Source: an uncultured Planctomycetaceae bacterium (GTDB lineage Bacteria > Planctomycetota > Planctomycetia > Planctomycetales > Planctomycetaceae). Taken from it: a DNA stretch of 54,817 nucleotides. The stretch covers positions 1 through 54,817 of the forward strand of contig CALFSX010000140.1 in NCBI GenBank assembly GCA_937916515.1. Direction: 5' to 3'. The notes beneath the pieces are model-generated. The model worked only from the letters and a program-made list of their open reading frames with translations, did no database searches and was not told where the DNA came from. A program made the translations under genes and the position numbers. Positions 16,703 to 25,100 of this stretch are shown here, piece after piece; position 1 is the first letter of the stretch, and each line of letters starts with the position of its first letter.

Positions 16703-17314
16703 ATGAGCGAATACGAAGATGACCCACTGCTTTTAAGCGGCATCAGCAACGGCGAAGTCGAATCACTGGCTCGCTTCATCGATGTGAACAAAAAACAGCT
16801 GATGGCTTTCATCAGCCGACGTCTGGGCGAAGGTCTTCGCAGAAAAGTGGAAGTGGAAGACATTTTTCAGGATGTCAGCGCAGAAGCGATTCGATCGATC
16901 AGCCCGGAATTTCCTGGTGAGCGAGAACCTTTTTCCTGGCTGTGCCACATTTCTGAACGAAAGATCGTGGATGCTCATCGCCACCATTTCGACGCTCAAA
17001 AACGTGATGCTGGCAAAGAACGAGCTCTGGATGCAAAGTCGTCCGGTGGCGGCGAAATCGGGTTGATTAACATGCTGGTTAAAAGCATGACCACACCCAG
17101 TGCCGCGTTTTCCAGAAACGCTCGAGAAGTTCGATTGTACGAAGCAATCGCTCAGCTGAATCCAGAACAACAAACAGCCGTGCGAATGAAGTACATCGAA
17201 AACAAACCGTCCAAAGAGATTGCCGACGAGCTTGGCAAATCGGACGCTGCCGTGCGAGTCATGCTGACTCGCACGATGAAGCAACTTCACGAAATCATGT
17301 CTGACGTTGAGTAG
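16703..17314 (+). CDS. ECF-type RNA polymerase sigma factor (203 aa)
   Basis: A sigma-70 family alternative sigma factor. Region 2 comprises about residues 25-95 (LARFIDVNKKQLMAFISRRL ... VEVEDIFQDV ... FSWLCHISERKIVDAHR) and the basic RHHFDAQKRDAGKE segment typical of planctomycete ECF factors. Region 4 comprises about 140-200 (LYEAIAQLNPEQQTAVRMKY ... SKEIADELGKSDAAVRVMLT, the -35-recognition helix-turn-helix). It should direct RNA polymerase to a specific promoter set, possibly including its own. The divergent kinase gene is its likely regulatory partner. It ends shortly before a bidirectional terminator. Confidence 0.93.
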   Translation: MSEYEDDPLLLSGISNGEVESLARFIDVNKKQLMAFISRRLGEGLRRKVEVEDIFQDVSAEAIRSISPEFPGEREPFSWLCHISERKIVDAHRHHFDAQKRDAGKERALDAKSSGGGEIGLINMLVKSMTTPSAAFSRNAREVRLYEAIAQLNPEQQTAVRMKYIENKPSKEIADELGKSDAAVRVMLTRTMKQLHEIMSDVE

Positions 17315-17372
17315 CGTGATCATTCCCGTGTTAATGTTGCGCTTGCCAGACACCACACGCGGCAAACGGCCA

Positions 17373-17418
17373 TCAAAAAACCCGGCTACTGCTTTCGCAG
17401 GCCGGGCTATTTTTTTCC
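17373..17418. terminator. bidirectional rho-independent terminator, copy 2
   Basis: CCCGGC (17381-17386) pairs with GCCGGG (17401-17406). A T-run (ATTTTTTTCC) follows on the plus strand and an A-run (CAAAAAA) precedes it, so it works in both directions: for the sigma factor gene and, on the minus strand, for small protein gene copy 2. Confidence 0.88.
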
Positions 17419-17483
17419 TTGGCAATCAATGACTAGACTTCCTATTGATCGCGACTAGTTCACACGGTGCACGCTTCTTTCTC

Positions 17484-17657
17484 GCAGCGACAACCGAGCG
17501 GCTCGGCGATTCGAACCCTCCATGTCTTGCCGCACACCACGCCACCGCGTCAAAGGCGAAGCCCTTGTTTCGCAGCGACAACGGAGCGGTTCGGCGATTC
17601 GAACGCTCCACGTCTTGCCGCACACCACGCCACCGGGTAAAGGGCGGAGCCCTTGTT
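17484..17657 (+). repeat. dispersed 88-bp element, units 2 and 3 in tandem
   Basis: Two units with an exact 88-bp period (CGCAGCGACA at 17483 and 17571). The inner unit is closest to that of copy 1 and touches the stop codon of the small protein gene. The outer unit has diverged, with CGAGCG for GGAGCG and CCCTCC for CGCTCC, losing part of the hairpin. Confidence 0.9.
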
Positions 17658-18066
17658 AGTAGCAGCCCCAGTAGTAGTTGTACACCGGAGCGGCCACACA
17701 ATGGTAAACAGGACGGCAGTAGTTGAACGTGTGGTAGCTGTACAGCGGACGGCAGTAACTGTGACAGTGGTTGTAACAGCTGTTGTAGCAGTGGTTGTAA
17801 CAGCTGTTCGCATAACCGTAGCCATAGCTGCGGTGACCATAACCACAGCGACGGAAGCAAGCTTCGATCGCGTCAACCTCACCTTCTGCAGCATCTTCAC
17901 CGGCTGAGGCACTTAACGCATCGACGTCAATCGACAAATCGAGATCAACTTCTTCCACACTCGCAAATACAATGGTGGACGCATCAATCGTCAGGTCGTC
18001 GTCCGCCTTTACGCTGGAAGCCAAAAGAGTCAAAGGCAACATCGCGAAAATCAGTTTCTTAAGCAT
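17656..18066 (-). CDS. small secreted Cys/Tyr/His-rich protein, copy 2 (136 aa)
   Basis: A duplicate of the gene at 13529-13939, with the same signal peptide, acidic middle and Cys/Tyr/His-rich tail. It has one residue change, in which a Ser becomes a further Cys near the C-terminus. Upstream sequence is identical to that of copy 1 up to 18264, so promoter and translation signals are shared. Recent duplication or gene conversion is implied. Function unknown, as for copy 1. Confidence 0.8.
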   Translation of the reverse strand: MLKKLIFAMLPLTLLASSVKADDDLTIDASTIVFASVEEVDLDLSIDVDALSASAGEDAAEGEVDAIEACFRRCGYGHRSYGYGYANSCYNHCYNSCYNHCHSYCRPLYSYHTFNYCRPVYHCVAAPVYNYYWGCY

Positions 18067-18272
18067 TGGTCTGTCTCCAGTTAACGGCCGGCAAAGGTGA
18101 TGAAGAAAGAAACACTTGAGGGCCGGCTGAATTGTGCTTCCTTCGGGATATACAACTCAGCGGAATACAAACAAACTTGTTACAGAATTTCCTTAAACAA
18201 AGCTTAGAGCACGGTTTGAAATTGCCGTGTGGGCCGACAAGACGACGGCAAATCTCCTGGCCCGATCTGCCG

Positions 18273-19142
18273 TTATTGCTGCAGCAGAGATTGCAGTTGT
18301 CGCAGGGGAACATCGTTGTGACCTGCACCGGGTAATTCAACAAACTCCGCGTTTTGATTGGCTGCTGCAAGCGCTCTGGCTTCGGCCACTGGAACCATTT
18401 CGTCGTCTGCCCCGTGCAGAATAGTAATCGGACTCGCGACTTCTGAAATACGATCAATCGAAGACCAGCGATCGAACACAAGATACTGAAACGGAAACCA
18501 CGGATAGTTCCACTGTACCGTTCGAGGCATCGATGCAAACGTCGAACTAAGTATCACTGCTTTCGGATGCGGCGAAATGGCATGGTCGTTTGATAATCCG
18601 TTGTCGGACCATAGCGACACGGCAACAGCGCCACCCAGCGATTCCCCGAAGACCACAACCTCAGCTTCCCGCCACCCCAGTTCGCCGGTCGCATATCGCC
18701 AAATCAATTTTGCATCGGCTGAAAGTCTGGTTTCCGTTGGAGAGCCTGTGCTGTCTCCGAAACCGCGATAATCAAAAATCAACACGTCATAACCGAACGA
18801 CGCCACTTCGCGCAAATCAGAAACGCGTTCCAGCCGATTCATCGAATTGCCTGGAAAGTAGATTAAAAGTCGTTTCGTGGCTTCATCGGCGTTCGCAGAC
18901 TTCAGCAACCAGCCATTCAAGACATCACCATCGGGAGTCTTAATCTGCACGTCCGAAGTACGTTCCGAATCCAGGTTCAACGCCGTAACGCAAAGAGAGT
19001 CGGCCACCGAAGGCCGGTACATCAACCTTCGCTGAGTCAACGTAAAAATGGCCGTTACAGACAGATACGGCAACACAGCATAAACCGCGACACCACGAAG
19101 AATCTTTCTTCGCCAGGATCTTTTCCGCCGTGCGTTATGCAT
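18273..19142 (-). CDS. membrane-anchored alpha/beta hydrolase (289 aa)
   Basis: A basic N-terminus and one hydrophobic helix (ILRGVAVYAVLPYLSVTAIF) suggest a membrane anchor with the hydrolase domain outside. That domain has LIYFPGNSMNRL, DYRGFGDSTG, the nucleophile elbow FGESLGGAVA, ILHGADDEMV (acid) and GAGHNDV (His). This matches the serine aminopeptidase S33/Bem46 type. The substrate is unknown. The start at 19142 (MHNARRKRSWRR) is preferred to the ATG at 19169. The 5' leader contains a strong hairpin at 19184-19210. The repeat copy 2 boundary falls 8 bp beyond its stop codon, so the duplication did not enter the coding sequence. Confidence 0.87.
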   Translation of the reverse strand: MHNARRKRSWRRKILRGVAVYAVLPYLSVTAIFTLTQRRLMYRPSVADSLCVTALNLDSERTSDVQIKTPDGDVLNGWLLKSANADEATKRLLIYFPGNSMNRLERVSDLREVASFGYDVLIFDYRGFGDSTGSPTETRLSADAKLIWRYATGELGWREAEVVVFGESLGGAVAVSLWSDNGLSNDHAISPHPKAVILSSTFASMPRTVQWNYPWFPFQYLVFDRWSSIDRISEVASPITILHGADDEMVPVAEARALAAANQNAEFVELPGAGHNDVPLRQLQSLLQQ

Positions 19143-19183
19143 CGAAACACTTGAATGACTGGGAAACAATTACCACACAAGAA

Positions 19184-19210
19184 GATGCCTTCCTGGCGTG
19201 GGAAGGCATC
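19184..19210. other. perfect 10-bp hairpin upstream of hydrolase gene
   Basis: GATGCCTTCC and GGAAGGCATC form a perfect 10-bp stem with a 7-nt loop, 42 nt upstream of the hydrolase start. There is no U-tract on either side. It could be a leader structure, an operator or an orphan terminator. Confidence 0.6.
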
Positions 19211-19621
19211 AATCAAGCGCCAGCGGCCTTAGTGTTGAGACGATAAAACACCCCAAAACAATCCGCCGAAAGCTTGCGAACGAGACCACAAAAATCGTGG
19301 CGTTCTGTCCAACAGACCGACTCACTTCCAGTATTTGTCTGACAATTCGGCCACCGTTTCCGCGAGCGTCGGAATCAGCGGGGTTTCAGCTCACATTAAA
19401 TTCCAGCAAGACACCACGCGAAGCGGCGCGTTCTGTCAAATAAAGATCCAAGTCTGGAGATCGCTGGAATTACTAACACAGCATCAATATGCAACTGGCA
19501 GTGAATTTAGTTGCGGTTATTGAGAAATTGTGCTGTAACAAACCAGCTACGATTTCGCTTTGGTGAGTGGAACGACGAATCATTCGTTTTGAACACTCAA
19601 TGCCAATCAACAGGTGCAGCC
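19211..19621. other. non-coding stretch
   Basis: About 410 bp between divergent genes. Short open frames exist but lack codon bias, signal peptide or recognisable domains. It presumably holds the promoter of the gene at 19622. I see no other element in it. Confidence 0.6.
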
Positions 19622-20506
19622 ATGTTTAAGTCTTTTGCAGCCATTACTGCGGCGGTTCTTGTTTCAGCGAACTCAATCAGTTTCGCTGACGAAAATGACC
19701 TGTTTTCGCAGTTTTCATCCAGTTCTGTCTTCAAAGAAACCACAAACAGCTCCGTCGAGAGCCGAAGTTCGGAACGCATCACCAGTGCGGAAGACCTGCG
19801 GGAACGACTGAAAACCGCTGGATTTGATGCCAAAGTAGCTGGCAGCCGCATCGCGTCGTGTGAAAAAAAACTGGAACCGTGGACCTTTCCGGTGCTGGCC
19901 ATTCTGTCTGAAGATGAAGCCAACGTGACCATTGTGCTGGGGCTTTCGACCAGCGCTGACGCCAGCGAAGAACTGCCCGCCGAAAAGCTGCTGAATATGA
20001 TGGCGGCCAGCCAAAAACATGCTCCGGCGTTGTTTGCGTTTCATGCGGAACGCGCTCGAACGGAGCTGTCTGTGACTCTGCCAAACGTGGATCTAACGGG
20101 TTCAAAAGTTCGAGACGAGATTAACAGAATGTCGGTCCTGGCAAAAAGCACGGCTGAAATCTGGGCAACTGTCCAGCAGAAACAGGACGCAACCACCACC
20201 AGCCAACCTGAATCCACGCAGTCGCTGGCCAACGCCGAAGTTGAGCTCAACGGTCAGTGGTCTGCCGCCAAAACAGACAAAGAAGCATTTGCGATCGAAT
20301 TTAAGACGGGCGGCACTTTCAATCTGGTGTACATCAACAACGGCCAGCAAACCAAATCCAGCGGACAGTTTGCTGCCACTCAGAATTCGCTGACTCTGAC
20401 GGGCAGCGATGGCCTGAAACTGGAAGGTAAATTCACGCTGACTTCTGCAACCGAATTTCAGCTGGAACTGCAGAATTCAACCGTTTTGACGTTCAAAAAG
20501 AGTTAA
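19622..20506 (+). CDS. secreted protein of unknown function (294 aa)
   Basis: The start at 19622 gives the signal peptide MFKSFAAITAAVLVSANSISFA; the frame runs 111 nt further upstream without one. The middle (about 55-190) is helical with Asp/Glu/Ser/Ala-rich segments. The C-terminal 75 residues form a predicted small beta-barrel: LNGQWSAAKTDKEAFAIEF, GGTFNLVY, NSLTLTGSDGLKLEGKFTL, VLTFKKS. This resembles lipocalin-like domains found at the C-terminus of many planctomycete proteins. I cannot assign a function. A strong terminator follows. Confidence 0.72.
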   Translation: MFKSFAAITAAVLVSANSISFADENDLFSQFSSSSVFKETTNSSVESRSSERITSAEDLRERLKTAGFDAKVAGSRIASCEKKLEPWTFPVLAILSEDEANVTIVLGLSTSADASEELPAEKLLNMMAASQKHAPALFAFHAERARTELSVTLPNVDLTGSKVRDEINRMSVLAKSTAEIWATVQQKQDATTTSQPESTQSLANAEVELNGQWSAAKTDKEAFAIEFKTGGTFNLVYINNGQQTKSSGQFAATQNSLTLTGSDGLKLEGKFTLTSATEFQLELQNSTVLTFKKS

Positions 20507-20546
20507 TCGTCGGCCAATCAATCCATAGGCTGGGTGCCTGTTTCGG

Positions 20547-20590
20547 AGGCCCGTTGTGTCAGCTTTGTGGCTGAAGCAACGGGCCTTTTT
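20547..20590 (+). terminator. rho-independent terminator
   Basis: AGGCCCGTTG pairs with CAACGGGCCT over 10 bp, followed by TTTTT. An inner TCAGC/GCTGA pairing extends the hairpin. It terminates the gene ending at 20506. The remainder of the gap to 20816 shows no gene. Confidence 0.92.
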
Positions 20591-20816
20591 ATGTTCAACC
20601 GTTCATGGCGGCGAAACTCCGGGGTTTCCTTCGCAAGCTCAGTCCAACCTCGGCCACCCGCTGATTTATTCGTAGCGACTGTGTGCCGTTGGCGATTCGA
20701 CTGTCTGCGATAAATCCTGACTGAAATGTTGTAACAAGTCCGCTAAGTTTTCGCTGAGTTTTCTGAGGGATGACAAAACCCGCTTCTTCAGTAACTCAAT
20801 TGGAAATGGTGATCTC

Positions 20817-21998
20817 ATGAAACTTCTTATCAACAGCCTGTTTGTTCCATGTGCCGTTGTTGCGGCTGCCATCTTTAGTAGTGGTGCCGTCGCCAAAGCG
20901 GATGTTGGCGTTTACAACCAAACGCTGCAGTCAACCGCTTGGGTGTTGGCGAAATCTGAAGGCCTGACATCCAGCGGAAGTGGCGTTCTGGTGGATTCTG
21001 AAAAGAAGCTGCTGATCACCAACTTCCATGTGGTGGGCAACGCCCGCACAGCGGTGATTTTCTTTCCTGAAATCAAAGGTGGAAAGCCGGTTGTCGAACG
21101 CGATACGTATTTGAAGACGGTCAACAAAATTGGCGTCAAAGGAAGAGTTCTGGCGGTTGATCGAAAGCGAGACCTGGCTCTGATTGAGCTGGATAATATT
21201 CCCAGAGGTATTGCCGCCGTTAAACTGGCGGAGACCAGCTGTGGTCCCGGCGAAACCGTGCATTCGATTGGCAACCCGCAGTCTACGGAAGCCTTGTGGG
21301 TCTATACGTCCGGAACAGTTCGCAGTGTTTATCAACGGCAGTTCCGTTCTGGTGCCGGTGATCACGACTTTATGTCGCTGGAAACTCAGTCGCCAATCAA
21401 TCAGGGTGACAGCGGTGGTCCGGTTGTGAATGCTGCCGGCGAACTGGTTGGTATCAGTCAATCACTTTCAGCGAAAGCTCGATTGGTTACCACATGCGTG
21501 GACATTTCTGAGGTGAAATACTTTCTGGAAAGCGATTGGAAGCTGGCCCCTTTGCCAATCACTGAGATCCTGGAAAAAGCCGAACTGGAATTTACAAAGG
21601 TGGATGGCGACGCACTGGAAGTGTCTTTTGAACAAACGGACAAGACAAAACAGTCTGTGTTCGTCACCGCAGAAGTCGAGTACTTCGAGCAGGCTGATGT
21701 CCGAAAAGTCTGGGCTCTGGCAGCAACACTTAAAGAAGCTCCCAGCGTAGAAACAACGATGAAGCTTCTGCAACAGAGTGCTCAGACAAAACTGGGTGCC
21801 TGGTCAATTGAACGAACCAGGCAAGGTGACTTCCTTGTCATCTACGTCTGCAAGATCGACGCCACCGCGACACCTCGCACCTTGAAGAGCACGATGGAAT
21901 ACGTCGCCAAGCTGACCAACCTCACCAGGAAAGACCTGACACCTGCAGAAACCAATACCGACCCTGCCACTGTACTGAACGCCTGGCTTAGCAATTAG
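20817..21998 (+). CDS. secreted trypsin-like serine protease, S1C/DegP-like without PDZ (393 aa)
   Basis: A signal peptide is followed by a chymotrypsin-fold protease domain (about 35-235) with a full catalytic triad: His71 in TNFHVVG, Asp119 in RKRDLALIEL and Ser199 in GDSGGPV. No PDZ domain follows. Instead there is a 150-residue alpha/beta region (about 245-393) of unknown fold. DegP-like proteases act in extracytoplasmic protein quality control, but loss of PDZ suggests a different, perhaps self-contained role. The start is supported by the signal peptide. A hairpin lies after the gene. Confidence 0.9.
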   Translation: MKLLINSLFVPCAVVAAAIFSSGAVAKADVGVYNQTLQSTAWVLAKSEGLTSSGSGVLVDSEKKLLITNFHVVGNARTAVIFFPEIKGGKPVVERDTYLKTVNKIGVKGRVLAVDRKRDLALIELDNIPRGIAAVKLAETSCGPGETVHSIGNPQSTEALWVYTSGTVRSVYQRQFRSGAGDHDFMSLETQSPINQGDSGGPVVNAAGELVGISQSLSAKARLVTTCVDISEVKYFLESDWKLAPLPITEILEKAELEFTKVDGDALEVSFEQTDKTKQSVFVTAEVEYFEQADVRKVWALAATLKEAPSVETTMKLLQQSAQTKLGAWSIERTRQGDFLVIYVCKIDATATPRTLKSTMEYVAKLTNLTRKDLTPAETNTDPATVLNAWLSN

Positions 21999-22101
21999 TC
22001 AAATTCACCAGCTGTTGGCAAGTAACAGGAGCCTGGAACATCAGCAGACATCAACGTCGCTGTGAACAATGCCGACAAATCAACAACTGAACAAGACCTG
22101 A

Positions 22102-22127
22102 CACCCGCTTTTGCAACAAAGCGGGTG
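22102..22127 (+). terminator. stem-loop after protease gene
   Basis: CACCCGCTTT pairs with AAAGCGGGTG around a 6-nt loop, a perfect 10-bp stem. A weak T-rich stretch (ACTTTGGTT) follows. It lies between convergent genes and could serve both. Confidence 0.75.
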
Positions 22128-22197
22128 ACTTTGGTTCTGCAAAGATTGCCATCGAACTTATCACTAAACGTTACCAGCGCTATTTGGCGTGGCTCAG

Positions 22198-25100
22198 TCA
22201 GACATCCAGCATTGTTCTGACTTTGGATACAAGCCCGCCAGGGGTAAACGGTTTCTGTAGAAACGAGTCACCAGCTTCTGTCAGTCCCAGATCGAAAACG
22301 GTTTCGTCTGTGTGACCGCTCATGAAGATAATTTTGAGATCGGGACGTTGTCTGCGAAGTTGCTGAGCCAACTCGCGTCCGCCCATTCCTGGCATAACCA
22401 CATCGGTCAGCAGCAAATGGATCGTTCCGTCGTATTCGCGAACGATGTCCAATGCTGCGGCTCCACTGGCCGACGTAAGAACGTGGTAGCCGTGGTTTTC
22501 CAATACTCTTTGAGCGATGCAGCGTACGCCTTCTTCGTCCTCTACGATCAATAGTGTTTCTGTTCCACCAGCTGATTTGGGGCTGCGCTGCGACTTCGTT
22601 TTGTCAGTGACGCTTTCGGTGACGGGAAACAACAATTGAAATGTTGTGCCCTGATCAACGTCACTAAACACGTTCACGTGCCCGCCACATTGAGTCATAA
22701 CTCCGTGTACGACCGCCAGCCCCAGTCCGGTTCCTTTGCCAACTTCCTTGGTTGTATAAAAAGGCTCAAAAATTTTGCTTAAGATTTCTTCCGACATCCC
22801 GCAGCCGGTATCGGAAATCTCAAGGGCCACATATTGCCCCGGTGGCATGTCCGGGGTGCCGACAGCATCATCCATGTTGATTGATAGATTACTTGTGGTA
22901 ATTGTCAGAAGGCCCCCATCGTGCATCGCGTCTCTGGCGTTGACGACAAGATTAACAATGGCCTGTTCAATCTGACCGGAATCTGCCTTGATCGGCTGAA
23001 GCTTTTCGCCCCCGAAGAAATTGAAAATAATGTCTTCTCGGATCAAGCGAGACAACAACCGTTTGGCCGAAATAACGACGGCGTTAAGGTCGATCACCTG
23101 GGGCTCAACAAACGTCTTGCGACTAAATGCCAGAAGCTGTGCGGTCAGTTCCGCTGCGCGACTTCCGGCGTCATAGATGGCCTGAAGTGGATCTCTGCGA
23201 TTGTCCTTTTTGGGAGTCAGGGCCAACAGAAGTTCGGCATGGCCATTGATGACAGTCAACATGTTGTTGAAATCATGAGCGACTCCTCCTGCCAACCGTC
23301 CGACCGCATCCATTTTCTGTGATTGACGCAGATGCTGCTCCATCAACGTGCGTTCGGATATATCGCGAACGTTGGCGACGATGTATTGGCGATCAAGATG
23401 AATCAGGTTCGCGTTGACCTCCACGGGAAAAGTGGACCCGTCTTTTCGCAAATGTCGGCCTTCAAGCGACAGACTTCCTTTGCTGCTAATCTCCCTCACT
23501 AGCTCATTATGAAATCGCGTGCGAGTAATCTGCGAATCCAGATCGCAAATCGTCAGTTGCAGAAATTCGTCTCGCGTATAACCATGAGCTTCACAGGCGC
23601 GTTGGTTAACATCAAGTATGCGACCTGTTTCGGGATCAACCACTTCGATAAAGTCGGTCGCATGGTCGATTAAAGTTCTGAACAGCCGCAGTCTGCCTTC
23701 TGCTTGTTTTTGTTCAATAAACTTCCCTATTTGTATCCCCAGACTTTCCAGCATTCGCAGCAGACCGGCATCCGGTTCTCGTGGCTGGCGACTAAAGAAC
23801 GATGCCACAGCCAGCACTTCCGTTCCCAATACTATTGGAAATGCGAACACACTGTTCAATCCAACGTTTTTTGCCAATTGAGATCTGTAAACGTCCTTCG
23901 TCACACAAATGTCCGCGATCCACGCTGATTGTGCAGTGGCCCAGACCCGACCGCCCAGACCTTCATCCAATCGGTACGTGGAAGTACGAGAAACCTGGCT
24001 GAATTCTGTACTGACTAGTTCCGCGACAACCCAATGTTCTAAGCAACGTAGCCTTTCTCCGGTCTGATCAAGAACCCATAGTTCGCCAACATCCCATTCT
24101 GCTGTTTCGCAGATGGCCTTCAGCAGCAGCGGGGCCGCGCTGCGCAGATCTTCGGCGCTGGCCAGAATTTCAATAACCGCGTGATGAGTGGCGACTCGTT
24201 TCTCTGCTCGTTTTCTGTTGGTTATATCTCTAGCAAATGCGCACACAATCCCCTGGTCTTCGTAGCGCAGATAGTTTCCTCGCACTTCGACGTCCATCAC
24301 GGTCCCGTCTTTTCTGACATGCTGAGTTTCCATGTGAAAGACGTGTCCCCGCTTCAGGCGTTCCAGTTCGTGCAGCCCTGCCGTTTCTTCATAGTTCGGG
24401 TCAATATCTGCCGCAGTCTTTCCAATCAGTTCTTCGCGTGTGTATCCAAGATTGCGACAGGCACCGTCGTTGACACTAATGAATTTTCCAAACTCGCCGA
24501 TCCAGAAGATGGAATCCGACGCGTTGTCGATGCCAAACTGCGTCAGCCTAAGAGCGCGTTCGGCGGCTTTTCGTTGAGTAATATCGTGAGAAATCCCCAA
24601 TACGCCTGCAACCTCCCCCTTCTCACCGTAGTAGGGAGCCTTCGTCGAAAGATAAGTTCGTTCGACACCGTTTGACGTGAGTGTTTCCTCAACGGTCTGC
24701 AGTGTCTTCAGCTCCATAATTTGCTGATCGCGATTCCTGATCCTCTGCGCGCTCTGCACGTCAAACAATTCGTCAGCGGTCTTACCAAGAACTTCTTCTG
24801 CCGGAAGGCTAACGTGTTTGGATGCTGTCTTATTGCAAAATATGTATCTTCCGTCCTGATCCTTCACGTATACGACATCTGAAATACCGTCGGCAACAGC
24901 CTGAAGCAGAGTCGACGTTCTTCGAAGCTCTTCTTCGGCTCGTTTTCTTTCCGTCACGTCGATGGAAATTCCGCTTAGTCTTTGCGGCCTGCCGTCTGGC
25001 CCACGCACCAGATTTCCCCACTCTTCCATCCAGGCGACCGTGCCATCCGCTCTTGATATTCGATAAAGACTTTTGTACTCCGTACCAGACTTCAGGCAGG

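Larger units (their letters stand above)
17373..18264. repeat. 0.8-kb direct repeat, copy 2
   Basis: Second copy of the segment at 13335-14137, same orientation. It includes the terminator, the small protein gene and about 200 bp of its leader, plus an extra 88-bp unit. The two copies flank the kinase and sigma factor genes and end 8 bp short of the hydrolase stop codon at 18273. Confidence 0.95.

Noticed and set aside
13335-18264. Duplicated cassette as composite transposon ends
   Set aside because: No transposase lies between or beside the copies and no terminal inverted repeats were found. Simple duplication is more likely.
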